Source of the DNA: Paenibacillus durus ATCC 35681
GTDB lineage: Bacteria; Bacillota; Bacilli; Paenibacillales; Paenibacillaceae
Direction: 5' to 3'
Assembly: GCF_000993825.1 (NCBI RefSeq)
Contig: NZ_CP011114.1
Location: 2,170,001-2,234,000, forward strand
DNA: 64,000 nucleotides
Shown one piece after another: positions 1 through 8,225 of this stretch; position 1 is the stretch's first letter, and every line of letters starts with the position of its first letter. The notes beneath the pieces were generated by a model. It saw only the letters and a list, made by a program, of their open reading frames with translations. It was not told the DNA's origin and searched no databases. The translations under genes were made by a program, and so were the position numbers.

Positions 1-79
1 AGCTTCTCCCGCCCCTGCACCATCCGATAATCCTCCTTCGGATCAAGGGGACAGTAATGGCGAGCAAAACGAAAATTAA
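1..79 (+). CDS. C-terminal end of an unknown protein (partial, runs off the left edge)
   Basis: An open frame beginning at base 2 encodes a short tail rich in Pro, Ser, Asp and Asn (for example PAPSDNPPSDQGD) and stops with TAA at 77-79. A rho-independent terminator follows at about 104-142, which fits the end of a real gene. Such tails occur at the C-terminus of cell-wall or secreted proteins in this group. No domain is visible, so no function can be given. Confidence 0.55.
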   Translation, partial: ASPAPAPSDNPPSDQGDSNGEQNEN

Positions 80-103
80 TGGTCCATTGAACAAGCCTAA
101 ACA

Positions 104-142
104 AGCCGTTTCTGATTATCCTCAGGGGCGGCTTGTTTATTT
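104..142. terminator. Rho-independent terminator, possibly bidirectional
   Basis: The arms ACAAGCCG and CGGCTTGT flank a loop of about 22 bases, with a T-rich stretch (TTTATTTATT) after the right arm. It lies between the partial left-edge gene and the convergent histidine kinase and could serve both. Confidence 0.6.
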
Positions 143-1504
143 ATTCCAGCTGGGATGTAATATCGGCAGTTCCACAATAACCTCAGTTCCTGTACCCTCA
201 CGGCTTTTAATCCGAATCCGTCCCTGATGCTCCTCCACAATCGACTTGGCAATGGGCAGGCCAAGGCCTGTTCCCCCAGTCTTTCGGTGACGAGAGCTGT
301 CGACACGGTAAAAACGTTCAAACACATGCTTAACCTCTTCCCGGGGAATTCCGATTCCGTAATCCTTAACGATCAGCTGAATATTATCGTCCTGTTGGGT
401 TATATGTAATTCTATTGGGGCTGTGCTGTATTTCAAAGCATTGTCCAGCAAAATAATCAACAGCTGTTTTATTTTACTGTGATCCGCTTGTATCACCATT
501 TCCTTTTCCTTTGCATGCAGGATTAATTTTCTCGTGCTTAACTGCCTGAAGTGGGTAATTACCTGTTTACAGGTTTGTATGAGGTCGACCGAATCCAACA
601 TGAATTGCCTTCCTTGCTGGGAGGAAGCCAGATTCAGCAGCTGCTGGGTCATCACCCTCATTCGTTTGGTTTCCTCGTATATGGACTTCACAGCTTCCTC
701 CTGCACCTTTGTATCATAGGCTCCCCAGCGTCTGAGTATGTTCGAGTACCCCTCTATGATCATCAGTGTCGTATTGAGTTCATGGGAGGCATCGGAGACA
801 AACTGCTGTTGATTCCAAAAGCTCTCCTCCAGTCTGTCCATCATCCGGTTAAACGTCCCGGTCATTTCATATAGCTCATCTGCACTTTTCCCTTTATAGG
901 GGATCTTCTTAAAGGTGAGACTGCGTTCAATCTCCTTCATCGTTCTTATGCTGGTCGAAATCGGCTTAACGACTGTCCGGGACAGCAGGCTTCCGCCCAA
1001 CATACAAACCATGACGGCTCCGAAAGTGGTGAAAGTCAATATCGTCACAAGAATATGAATGTTGGTCTCCAAATCATCTAATCTCTCAGCGATTTCAAAG
1101 CAGGTCATGGTCCCGCCCGCAGTCTTCATCGGAATATAGACCATAAGTATTCGTTCGTCGTCATGTTTTAAAAGTCTGGCGTTTCTAGTTTTGCTAGAAG
1201 TAACCGGCACCCCATTCAAATTAAAATCAGCGCCATTCGAGATCATGCGTATGGAATCGGAACCGGGGACGGAAATTCGAATGAGCGTATCTTCTGTTAG
1301 TGAATTGTAAAGCAGAGCGTTCCGGGCCTCACTGTTCATGGATTCTACTTGTTGGATAATAGGCTCCCATTTGCTTAGAAGCATTTCACCCGCATTTTGG
1401 CCGGCAATCTTAATGAATAACGAATACACTATAATGTCTACACATAATAAAATGACGATCAGCAAAAGAGAGGTCAATAAGGTGATTTTCGTTCCAAGCT
1501 TCAA
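137..1504 (-). CDS. Sensor histidine kinase (YkoH-like)
   Basis: A 455-residue membrane sensor kinase. A transmembrane helix lies near residues 8-30, an extracytoplasmic sensor loop runs to about 148, and a second helix spans 150-175. HAMP, HisKA and HATPase_c domains follow, with an N-box (LLDNALKYS) and G-boxes (DYGIGIP, GGTGLGLPIAKSIVEEH). The phosphoacceptor is His241. The H-box reads SHELNTTL instead of the usual SHELRTPL, so two highly conserved residues differ. The TTG start overlaps the 3' end of the response regulator by 4 bases, giving translational coupling in the order regulator then kinase. The stimulus is unknown. The layout resembles Bacillus YkoGH. Confidence 0.93.
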   Translation of the reverse strand: MKLGTKITLLTSLLLIVILLCVDIIVYSLFIKIAGQNAGEMLLSKWEPIIQQVESMNSEARNALLYNSLTEDTLIRISVPGSDSIRMISNGADFNLNGVPVTSSKTRNARLLKHDDERILMVYIPMKTAGGTMTCFEIAERLDDLETNIHILVTILTFTTFGAVMVCMLGGSLLSRTVVKPISTSIRTMKEIERSLTFKKIPYKGKSADELYEMTGTFNRMMDRLEESFWNQQQFVSDASHELNTTLMIIEGYSNILRRWGAYDTKVQEEAVKSIYEETKRMRVMTQQLLNLASSQQGRQFMLDSVDLIQTCKQVITHFRQLSTRKLILHAKEKEMVIQADHSKIKQLLIILLDNALKYSTAPIELHITQQDDNIQLIVKDYGIGIPREEVKHVFERFYRVDSSRHRKTGGTGLGLPIAKSIVEEHQGRIRIKSREGTGTEVIVELPILHPSWNK

Positions 1505-2199
1505 TCTTCCTCCTCCTTGATGCTATAGCCGACACCGCGCACCGTTTTGATCAGCTTGTTCTTGAAACCGGAATCAATCTTTTTTCGAACATAAAGAATA
1601 TATACATCGACTACATTCGTGTCCCCGACAAAATCAAAACCCCAGACGTGATTAATAATTTGTTCCCGGCTGAGTACATGGTTTTTATTCTCTGTCAAAA
1701 AAACCAAAAGATCGAACTCTTTAGGGGTAAGTTCAATCTTGTGTCCTTCACGGATCACCTCTCTTGTATATTTATTAATGACCAGATCATCGATTTGGAT
1801 AAGAGACGGTTCCTGTACTGGATTTGGCCTATTGCCGCGAAGCCTGATATTTGCTCTAATTCTAGCCAGCAGTTCCTCTATTTCAAACGGCTTCGTAATG
1901 TAATCGTTTGCCCCTTGATCTAATCCTGCTACGATTTCGGAAGTGGTATTTCGGGCGGTTACCAGAATTACCGGAGTAAATTCATCTACTTTTCTCAGTC
2001 TTCGTAAGACTTCCACACCGTTAAGTTCCGGAAGCATGATATCCAAAATGATGAGGTCCCACGTCTGGCCAAGTGCTTTCTCCAACCCCTCCCTGCCAGT
2101 TTCGGCAATCTCAACATGGTAGCCCTCATAAGTTAGCTCCAACTCCAGAAGCCGTGAAATTTTGGTTTCATCATCAACAACCAATATGGACTGTTCCAC
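1501..2199 (-). CDS. OmpR-family response regulator (YkoG-like)
   Basis: A response regulator of about 232 residues. The N-terminal receiver domain has the acidic pair VVDDE, the phosphorylation site in LIILDIMLP and the conserved Lys in YITKPF. The C-terminal winged helix ends in RGVGYSIKEEE, typical of OmpR/PhoB. I chose GTG at 2199 because the AAGGAGAA ribosome site sits about 8 bases before it. GTG at 2205 would abut that site. It is the partner of the overlapping kinase and would bind DNA as a phosphorylated dimer. Its targets cannot be read from the sequence, although the CDF exporter and small genes nearby are candidates. Confidence 0.93.
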   Translation of the reverse strand: MEQSILVVDDETKISRLLELELTYEGYHVEIAETGREGLEKALGQTWDLIILDIMLPELNGVEVLRRLRKVDEFTPVILVTARNTTSEIVAGLDQGANDYITKPFEIEELLARIRANIRLRGNRPNPVQEPSLIQIDDLVINKYTREVIREGHKIELTPKEFDLLVFLTENKNHVLSREQIINHVWGFDFVGDTNVVDVYILYVRKKIDSGFKNKLIKTVRGVGYSIKEEED

Positions 2200-2368
2200 C
2201 AACACTTCTCCTTTTCATCACCCTTGGAGTAGTATCCTGTCCGCCTTGATTTATTATTCATTTTCTTTATTTTGGGTGATGCTCCGCGCCGTTGTCCCTA
2301 TCAAGTTCCAAAATTCGAGAATAATATATTGCGTACCTATATTAAATGGAAAGGGGACGTTGACGATC

Positions 2369-2566
2369 ATGTCATCATTCCGCGAAAAAGCTAGATTACT
2401 TCAGGGAAAAAGCGTGCTGGTCAAAACCACCGGCAGTACCTTTACGGGTACTCTCACGTCGGTTGGTACGGATTTTCTTATTCTTAGCAGCATCATTAGA
2501 GGGCGCAGAAGAAGACTCATCATTCGGTTGGCAGAGATTATTCTGCTTTCAAGATTGCTCCGCTAA
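2369..2566 (+). CDS. Small DUF2642-like protein
   Basis: A 65-residue basic protein starting at ATG 2369, preceded by AAAGGGGA. The reading frame is open further upstream, but this is the only start with a ribosome site. The sequence has a compact beta-rich pattern (GKSVLVKTTGSTFTGTL, then VGTDFLIL), then an Arg-rich stretch GRRRRLI and a hydrophobic end. This resembles small Sm-like/DUF2642 proteins often tied to spores in Bacillus relatives. That assignment is inference from pattern and no catalytic residue is visible. It is divergent from the response regulator and convergent with the CDF gene, with a shared terminator between. Confidence 0.6.
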   Translation: MSSFREKARLLQGKSVLVKTTGSTFTGTLTSVGTDFLILSSIIRGRRRRLIIRLAEIILLSRLLR

Positions 2567-2578
2567 AGCGATCCGAAG

Positions 2579-2612
2579 ACAAAAGCCAGGAGAGAATTCC
2601 CCTGGCTTATTT
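2579..2612. terminator. Bidirectional terminator
   Basis: AAGCCAGG at 2583-2590 pairs with CCTGGCTT at 2601-2608. TTTT follows on the minus strand and TTATTT on the plus strand. It separates the small plus-strand gene from the convergent CDF gene. Confidence 0.7.
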
Positions 2613-2621
2613 GGTATATCC

Positions 2622-3524
2622 TTACCTGCTGTAATGTTCTATGCTCTTACTCGCCAGTCGTTCATGCTCGGGTTCCACATGAATTAATACTTGGGCATGA
2701 TCAAATTTCATTTTGATCGCCTGTTCAATCTCATCGCATAGGTGATGCGCGGTTTCTATCTCCATAATGGAGGGGACCACAAGATGAAAGTCTACATATT
2801 CCTCCGGACCTGATCGCCGTGTGCGGAAATCATGAACTTCAATGTATTTTTCTTTATATGAATGGATGACACGCAGAATTTCGTTTTCTTCTTCTTCGGT
2901 CAGACTGGCATCGAGCAAAGGAGGGAATGATTCCTTCAGCAGCTTATATGCTTCTCTCATAATATAAAGGGCCAGAATCATTCCGATAATAGGGTCCAGA
3001 ATGGTCCACCCTGTTACGGTAACCAATAATAAACTGAATGCAACCCCCAAAGATGTGAACACATCAGTAAGCAGATGCAAGGCATTGGATTTCATAGCGA
3101 CAGAATGAGTTTCTATTGCTGCCTTCTGTACCCTTCTTGAAACCATATAATTAATCCCCGCCCCCGCAACCATTACGATGATGCCCAAAAAAGGAAGTTC
3201 AATATCTGTAGGGTTTAATATTTTATGAACACACTCATAAATAATCCATACCCCTGCTGCAAAAATAAGCAAGGTTTCAATGGTTCCTGAAATATTCTCC
3301 ATTTTTCCATGTCCATAAGGGTGGGTTTTATCTGCGGAGCGGCTAGAAAAACGAACCGAAAAAAAAGCAATCAAAGAAGCAGCCAAATCCAAGGATGAGT
3401 GGATAGCTTCAGAAACGACTGCTACAGAGCCCGTTACAATGCCGACAACGAGCTTTAGTACAACGATAAAAGTGTTGCTAAGCACAGATAAAAAAGCAGA
3501 TTTTGAACCATTCAAACGTAACAC
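2622..3524 (-). CDS. Cation diffusion facilitator (CDF) metal exporter
   Basis: A 300-residue inner-membrane divalent metal:proton antiporter. The N-terminal two thirds hold about six transmembrane helices with the family's metal-site signatures HSSLD (helix 2) and HLLTD (helix 5), and the HPYGHGKME loop. The C-terminal 90 residues form the cytoplasmic metal-sensing domain, with a His- and Asp-containing pattern (VHDFRTRRSG, VDFHLVV, DHAQVLIHVEP). It therefore probably exports Zn, Mn or Fe, and the metal cannot be chosen from sequence alone. The annotated GTG lies very close to its AAAGG site, so TTG at 3515 is an alternative start. It appears monocistronic. Confidence 0.93.
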   Translation of the reverse strand: MLRLNGSKSAFLSVLSNTFIVVLKLVVGIVTGSVAVVSEAIHSSLDLAASLIAFFSVRFSSRSADKTHPYGHGKMENISGTIETLLIFAAGVWIIYECVHKILNPTDIELPFLGIIVMVAGAGINYMVSRRVQKAAIETHSVAMKSNALHLLTDVFTSLGVAFSLLLVTVTGWTILDPIIGMILALYIMREAYKLLKESFPPLLDASLTEEEENEILRVIHSYKEKYIEVHDFRTRRSGPEEYVDFHLVVPSIMEIETAHHLCDEIEQAIKMKFDHAQVLIHVEPEHERLASKSIEHYSR

Positions 3525-3745
3525 AACCTTTTTTAGTATTTAGCGGATTGTACAGATTAGCTTGACCAATCCGTCTGTTTATAAATATTACCAAATGAAT
3601 ACGCAGCAGGTCTAGAGTAAGCATTGTGCCGGCTATCAGTAAATTGTTGCTTCGTTTTTATTTTATGGGTGTCAGCCGTTTCATGGTTCCCGATTCACCA
3701 TAAACTAATTTCATAACTATACTTCGCACGACGAAAGGAGCCGCA

Positions 3746-4132
3746 ATGAAAATTCCTGTTACTGGATTCGTAGTGGATTCTGGAGATGACGATGATCGAC
3801 ATTCACACAAACTTTATATTACATCTTGGAATGGCTGCCCTGTCCATGTCCATCCCTTTTCTGGTGAAACCTCTATAAATGACGGACATTGCCATGAATA
3901 TGTCGGCTGTACTGGTCCTGCCCCTACTGGTGTGCCGCATGTACACAAATATCATACCGTTACATCAGTTAATCAAAATCATACCCACCTTATTCATGGA
4001 GTAACCGGACCAGCCATTGATCTTCCTGGCGGCGGGCACTACCATAAGTTTGAGGGATGCACGACAATCAACGGCAGACATCCTCATTTGCATGCCTATT
4101 GCGGGAAAACAGGTAACGAAGTTGACAGGTAA
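3746..4132 (+). CDS. ymaF: YmaF-family His-rich protein
   Basis: A 128-residue soluble protein extraordinarily rich in His, with repeated H-x-H units spaced through its length (HVHPF, HCHEY, HVHKYH, HTHLIHG, HYHKF, HPHLHAY). This is the hallmark of the YmaF family, found in spore formers. The spacing suggests metal binding in a beta-repeat fold, but the family's biochemical role is not established. It has an excellent ribosome site (AAAGGAG, 6 bases before ATG) and a strong terminator right after the stop, so it is a single-gene unit. The neighbouring CDF exporter makes a metal-related role plausible, as inference only. Confidence 0.88.
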   Translation: MKIPVTGFVVDSGDDDDRHSHKLYITSWNGCPVHVHPFSGETSINDGHCHEYVGCTGPAPTGVPHVHKYHTVTSVNQNHTHLIHGVTGPAIDLPGGGHYHKFEGCTTINGRHPHLHAYCGKTGNEVDR

Positions 4133-4147
4133 AATAATGCACACATT

Positions 4148-4187
4148 AAAGGACGTACTCTGATGCTTGTCAGTACGTCCTTTATCT
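4148..4187 (+). terminator. Rho-independent terminator after ymaF
   Basis: AAAGGACGTACT at 4148-4159 pairs with AGTACGTCCTTT at 4172-4183 around a 12-base loop, followed by ATCTT. The 12-bp stem is perfect. Confidence 0.8.
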
Positions 4188-4252
4188 TCGCCGCATTTAT
4201 GAATAATTCACCCTGTCCATAAGCACTCTAATAATAAAAAAAGGTGAATCGA

Positions 4253-5011
4253 ATGAGAACAGGCTTGCGAATTATTGCCGCATCACTTGCGCTACTACTA
4301 TGCTTAACCAATACCGCTTTAGGCCATCCCGCCGTAAGAAAGAACCGCCAGTACTACGAACAACGAGGAGACATGATCTGGGAGGTACATACCAACCAAA
4401 AAGTGATCGCATTGACCTTTGATGACGGCCCGGACCCTCTGGAGACGGAGCAAATCCTGGATGTGCTGAACCAGTATGATGCCAAATGCACCTTTTTTGC
4501 CATCGGAAAGCGTCTTGCCTCCTACCCAGACGTAGCTAGACGGGTTATTGCTGAGGGGCATGAGCTGGCGAACCATACTTACAATCATGTTTACTTTAAA
4601 AAGCCTATTTCCCAGAAGCAGGTTCAGCAGGAACTAGAATTAACGGAAAATGAGATTATCAAAATCACGAGCAGACACAGCAAGCTGTTCCGTCCGCCGG
4701 GAGGAATGTACGATGAGACCTTGATAAACATCTCCAACAGCATGGGCCTAAAGCCGATTTTATGGTCCTGGCATCAGGATACGAAAGACTGGAACTGCCC
4801 GGGAGTGTACAAGATTGTAAACAAGGTACTACGTAATGCGCATAATGGCGACATCGTGCTCTTTCATGACCATGTCCACGGACGATCACAAACCAGACAA
4901 GCTCTCAAGCTTATTTTACCTGAGTTAAAAAAGAGAGGCTACCGTTTTGTTACGGTATCGGAATTGATTCGCTTATCTGATATGCCTCAGATAGGCAAAA
5001 ATAATCATTGA
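4253..5011 (+). CDS. NodB-type polysaccharide deacetylase, secreted
   Basis: A protein of about 252 residues. ATG 4253 is preferred over GTG 4244 because AAAGGTGA overlaps the GTG and sits 6-7 bases before the ATG. An N-terminal signal peptide (hydrophobic run ending near ALG-H, residue 24) precedes the NodB domain. The five catalytic motifs are visible: TFDDGP, HELANHTYNH (metal His pair), RPPGG, a W-x-D-x-x-DW motif, and LFHDHVH. The family removes N-acetyl groups from peptidoglycan or chitin-like glycans using Zn/Co, outside the membrane. Close relatives act in cell-wall modification or spore germination (PdaA/PdaB types). The exact substrate is not determinable here. Confidence 0.93.
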   Translation: MRTGLRIIAASLALLLCLTNTALGHPAVRKNRQYYEQRGDMIWEVHTNQKVIALTFDDGPDPLETEQILDVLNQYDAKCTFFAIGKRLASYPDVARRVIAEGHELANHTYNHVYFKKPISQKQVQQELELTENEIIKITSRHSKLFRPPGGMYDETLINISNSMGLKPILWSWHQDTKDWNCPGVYKIVNKVLRNAHNGDIVLFHDHVHGRSQTRQALKLILPELKKRGYRFVTVSELIRLSDMPQIGKNNH

Positions 5012-5040
5012 ACCGGAGAGTTCGATTTCCACCCATTATG

Positions 5041-5068
5041 AAAAATCCGCCAGCTTGCATGCTGGCGG
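5041..5068 (-). terminator. Terminator for the YjcZ-like gene
   Basis: CCGCCAGC at 5048-5055 pairs with GCTGGCGG at 5062-5069. On the minus strand it is followed by ATTTTT. It sits just downstream of the small minus-strand gene. Confidence 0.75.
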
Positions 5069-5090
5069 AAGTGTTACGGGAGTAGAGCAA

Positions 5091-5189
5091 TTAGAATATG
5101 CAGGCTTTCAAAATAATAACCAACAGGATAAAGAGAACCAAGATAGCATTTGTCGACGTAAAGCCGCCTTTGACTCCATAATCGCTCAT
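5091..5189 (-). CDS. YjcZ-like sporulation peptide, 32 residues
   Basis: A very small gene with ATG at 5189, a perfect AGGAGG site 8 bases upstream and TAA at 5091-5093, followed by its own terminator. The product has a short glycine-containing head (MSDYGVKGGFTST) and one hydrophobic helix (ILVLFILLVIILKACIF). This matches the architecture of the YjcZ/YhcZ-type sporulation peptides of Bacillus and Paenibacillus, which are membrane-associated and expressed in sporulation. The family assignment rests on the head-plus-single-helix pattern. Confidence 0.75.
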   Translation of the reverse strand: MSDYGVKGGFTSTNAILVLFILLVIILKACIF

Positions 5190-5256
5190 AGATTAACCCT
5201 CCTTTGCAGTTTATACAATTTTAGGATATGCGAGCTTTTTATGAATTCTTGGGTAT

Positions 5257-6423
5257 TCAGGAATCGAAATTTTGCCCAGCCTTCAGAATTTCTTCTAAAC
5301 GGTTTAAATCAATCGTCGTCCTGGTACCCTTTGGATGCCAATGCTGGATACAGCCTGAATAATGGAGCAGCACACACTGGGGCTCATATCCCATTTCTTT
5401 CGCTTTATATCCTCCTGAGATGAGATTCAGCACGCAAGCAATGCCAATAATTCCCACACTCCCCTCCCGGATGCGCCGATGTCCGAACGCCGTGGAGGCA
5501 TGCGGGATGATCACCACTTTACAGCCGTACTTTTTAGCCATAGCCGTGATGAGATTAACCTGACACTCCTTGGAACAGCTTCTGCAGAGATACCCCTCTC
5601 CTTCTTTTACCGCTTTGCAGGCTTCACTTGTCTTATGCCGCATGCAGACGGGAAGGAACACTCTCTTGTCTTTGGTTGCCAAGAAGCCGCCGCGAAACGC
5701 CCGATTCATAATCTCCGCGCCCACCATATTCAAATGATATTCCACCCGTTCACGGCTGCAGAAGATCCGGTTTTCTTTCCATTTCAGCCGCTGACGGTTG
5801 TTTTCAATATAAGCATCTACCCCAGACGTGTAGCCTCCCAGCCGCTCCCTGCTTCCCCGTTCAAACCAGAAGCCGAGCCGTTCAGCTCTTGACAGCATGT
5901 TCTCGCTCTCACTTGGCAGCTTACTGTTCAAAAACTCCAACCAGACTGCCAAGCGTTTGCTCACCGGCCCAAATTCTCCGCTTGCCCGAAGCCAACCAAT
6001 CATCCTCCTAAACAGGCTTAAATTAATCGAGACTGCAAGCCTTCTGCTCCTTGCCAAGACGGTTGTTCCGGCAATCCCCTTCAACCGGTCTACCGCGATT
6101 TTTGCACCTGCACTTCGGTTTCTCATTCTGTAAAGGGAGGATAGCAGCTTGCCCATACATACACTTCCTGCCGTTGCCCTTCGTCCGTATACTCTCCAGA
6201 GCACGCCAATCATAAGGAATTCCAGCGCATACACTGCCGAATCGAATGGGTTCAGATTATTTTCTGCAACGTAACGGCCAAAATCATCAATAGTCTGTTC
6301 TTCTACTCGCATCCTTTCTATGACCTCATCGGTAAAAGCGGCCGCATCCGCATAATATTTATCCGTTTCACCGCCGTCACCGCATAAGGAGTAGGTTAAG
6401 GTTTCTGGCGCTGTCCTGCTCAC
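5257..6423 (-). CDS. DUF116-domain protein
   Basis: A protein of about 388 residues. GTG at 6423 is preferred to 6432 because GGAGGTG lies 6 bases upstream of it. The C-terminal part matches DUF116: a Cys cluster (PVCMRHKTSEACK, then CRSCSKECQV), the loop VVIIPHASTAFGHRRI, then IGIACVLNLISGGYKAKEMG and CVLLHYSGC. The conserved cysteines suggest an Fe-S or metal site, as proposed for the family, but no reaction is known. The N-terminal 200 residues have no recognisable domain. It is monocistronic. DUF116 proteins often co-occur with lipoate or formyltransferase-like genes, and none is present here. Confidence 0.85.
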   Translation of the reverse strand: MSRTAPETLTYSLCGDGGETDKYYADAAAFTDEVIERMRVEEQTIDDFGRYVAENNLNPFDSAVYALEFLMIGVLWRVYGRRATAGSVCMGKLLSSLYRMRNRSAGAKIAVDRLKGIAGTTVLARSRRLAVSINLSLFRRMIGWLRASGEFGPVSKRLAVWLEFLNSKLPSESENMLSRAERLGFWFERGSRERLGGYTSGVDAYIENNRQRLKWKENRIFCSRERVEYHLNMVGAEIMNRAFRGGFLATKDKRVFLPVCMRHKTSEACKAVKEGEGYLCRSCSKECQVNLITAMAKKYGCKVVIIPHASTAFGHRRIREGSVGIIGIACVLNLISGGYKAKEMGYEPQCVLLHYSGCIQHWHPKGTRTTIDLNRLEEILKAGQNFDS

Positions 6424-6602
6424 CCGGATCACCTCCAGCTTATATATAGTCAGTAATAATGTACGCTGTTCCTACAAGCTAGTACGTGTGATTAAGGAAT
6501 GCGTTTCCAGATAATTCATGTTAGCTTACATACCGTATGGATTTGAAAAACACAGCAAAACAACATCTAAATTAATTATTTAAAATTTTTATGTTATTAT
6601 TA

Positions 6603-6631
6603 TTGACATTGCTTCAAAAGCAAATTATATT
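6603..6631 (+). promoter_or_regulatory. SigmaA-type promoter of the nitrate operon
   Basis: TTGACA at 6603-6608 and TATATT at 6626-6631 with the optimal 17-base spacer. Transcription would start near 6638, about 320 bases before the transporter start codon, leaving room for the leader described next. Confidence 0.75.
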
Positions 6632-6690
6632 GGCATTATAAGATTTTTAGGCGGCACAATAGTGTGTCAACTCAGGTGCAGAACAGTCGA

Positions 6691-6833
6691 TCCGCACAAT
6701 GCTGTGGCCGGATGGATTGTCGTACTGCTATTCTTACAATTTATATGTCAGTCACAATGATGTGGCTGCATTGGCAACGGGGCCGATTAACGAAATCCGC
6801 AATTTTGCGGGTTCTGTCAGTCGGCTCTTTTTT
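6691..6833 (+). promoter_or_regulatory. ANTAR-type dual-hairpin leader with terminator (nitrate operon attenuator)
   Basis: Two hairpins each carry a hexaloop with A at position 1 and G at position 4, the signature of RNAs bound by ANTAR antiterminators. Hairpin 1 has loop AATGCT (6698-6703) on a CAC/GTG stem. Hairpin 2 has loop AATGAT (6756-6761) on a 7-bp stem (6749-6755 with 6762-6768). A terminator follows: 6780-6786 pairs with 6821-6827, an inner CCGCAA/TTGCGG hairpin lies between, and then TCTTTTTT. ANTAR control of nitrate genes is known from Klebsiella NasR. No ANTAR protein is encoded in this window, so the partner is inferred. Confidence 0.72.
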
Positions 6834-6958
6834 GCCATACATGTACTCTTATAAGGGGGCGATGTTAGCAGCAACAGCAGCAAAACTCGAACGATCCGTA
6901 CCAACCCGCAAGTCCCCAACAAAACAGCGGTTTAACCATTAAAAGGAGGAAGTTACAG

Positions 6959-8191
6959 ATGGAAGCAAAAGGTTTTCGCAAGGCTGGTCATTCCCCGAGT
7001 TTATTGTCAGCTTTTTTATATTTTGATGTAAGCTTTATGATTTGGGTGCTGTGCGGAGCTTTATCGCTCTACATAACCAAGGATTTCGGCCTAACGGACA
7101 CCCAAAAAGCTACGATGGTTGCGATCCCCATTCTGGGCGGTTCGGTGTTCCGGATCCCGATGGGAATATTGGCAGACCGTATTGGCTGTAAAAAAGCAGG
7201 CCTTACCGGTATGGGCCTTACCCTTATTCCTCTTCTGTGGGGGTGGCTCGGTGGAACCAGCCTGCAGCAGATTCATATGATCGGCTTCCTGCTCGGTTTC
7301 GCGGGCGCAAGCTTTGCCGTATCGCTCTCCCTGGCCAGCCGCTGGTACCCCCCGCAGTATCAGGGACTTGCGATGGGCATTGCCGGAGCGGGCAACAGCG
7401 GAACGGCCTTGGCCACCTTTTTCGGGCCGCAGATCGCTCAGGCTTACGGTTGGCACAATGTTTTTGGTCTTGCCATGATCCCGCTCATTCTGGTTATGAT
7501 CGTGTACGCTATTTTGGTTAAAGACGCTCCAAATGCCCCTGCGCCTAAACCATTGAAGAATTACCTCAGCGTCTTCAAGCATGCGGATACGTGGTGGTTC
7601 TCGATGTTCTACGCGATTACTTTCGGCGGATTTGTCGGGTTCGCCAACTATGCGAGCATTTTCTTCTATGATGTGTACGGCGATGGCGCGCATTCCGGCG
7701 GTTTAACCAAAGTACAGGTAGGTTACCTGGTTACCATTACCGTCATTGCTGGCAGCTTCTTCCGGCCTCTCGGCGGATGGATCGCGGACAAAATTGGCGG
7801 CATGCGTCTCCTCGTGATTTTGTACAGTGTGATTTCCGTATGCGCCTTTGCAATTGCGACCATGCCCTCTTCATTCCTTGTAATGCTTCTTTATACCAGC
7901 GTAATGATGGCCTGCCTTGGCATGGGGAACGGATCGGTATTCCAGATCATCCCTCAGCGTTTCTCCAGTGAAATCGGAGTTATTACGGGAATCGTCGGCG
8001 CCGCCGGAGGTTTGGGAGGATATTTACTGCCTACGTACATCCTCGGGCCGCTGAAGCAATCTACAGGCTCTCAGGTCACAGGATTTCTCGTTGTAGGTTC
8101 CATCGTATTATTGACGACACTTATTTTTTATGCGGTAACACGTTCCTGGAGAAAAACCTGGGCCAAAGCGGAATCCGGGGTCAATTTCTAA
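6959..8191 (+). CDS. Nitrate/nitrite transporter, NarK/NasA type (MFS)
   Basis: A 410-residue major facilitator protein with about 12 transmembrane helices. Family signatures include the early FRIPMGILADRIG loop, the glycine-rich nitrate signature AGAGNSGTALATFFGPQ around residues 139-156, and a second one near residue 340 (GIVGAAGGLGGYLLP). These mark NarK/NasA-family nitrate carriers. A strong AAAAGGAGG site lies 9 bases before ATG. It is the first gene of a two-gene operon with the nitrate reductase 34 bases downstream, so its job is nitrate import for assimilation. Expression should depend on the upstream ANTAR-type leader. Confidence 0.95.
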   Translation: MEAKGFRKAGHSPSLLSAFLYFDVSFMIWVLCGALSLYITKDFGLTDTQKATMVAIPILGGSVFRIPMGILADRIGCKKAGLTGMGLTLIPLLWGWLGGTSLQQIHMIGFLLGFAGASFAVSLSLASRWYPPQYQGLAMGIAGAGNSGTALATFFGPQIAQAYGWHNVFGLAMIPLILVMIVYAILVKDAPNAPAPKPLKNYLSVFKHADTWWFSMFYAITFGGFVGFANYASIFFYDVYGDGAHSGGLTKVQVGYLVTITVIAGSFFRPLGGWIADKIGGMRLLVILYSVISVCAFAIATMPSSFLVMLLYTSVMMACLGMGNGSVFQIIPQRFSSEIGVITGIVGAAGGLGGYLLPTYILGPLKQSTGSQVTGFLVVGSIVLLTTLIFYAVTRSWRKTWAKAESGVNF

Positions 8192-8225
8192 AAAATAAAG
8201 AGAACTTCGGTGGGGGTGAACGTAC

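Noticed and set aside
6664..6942. 92-residue frame upstream of the nitrate transporter
   Set aside because: It lies inside the attenuator leader, lacks a ribosome site and has no protein-like pattern. The RNA hairpins explain the sequence.
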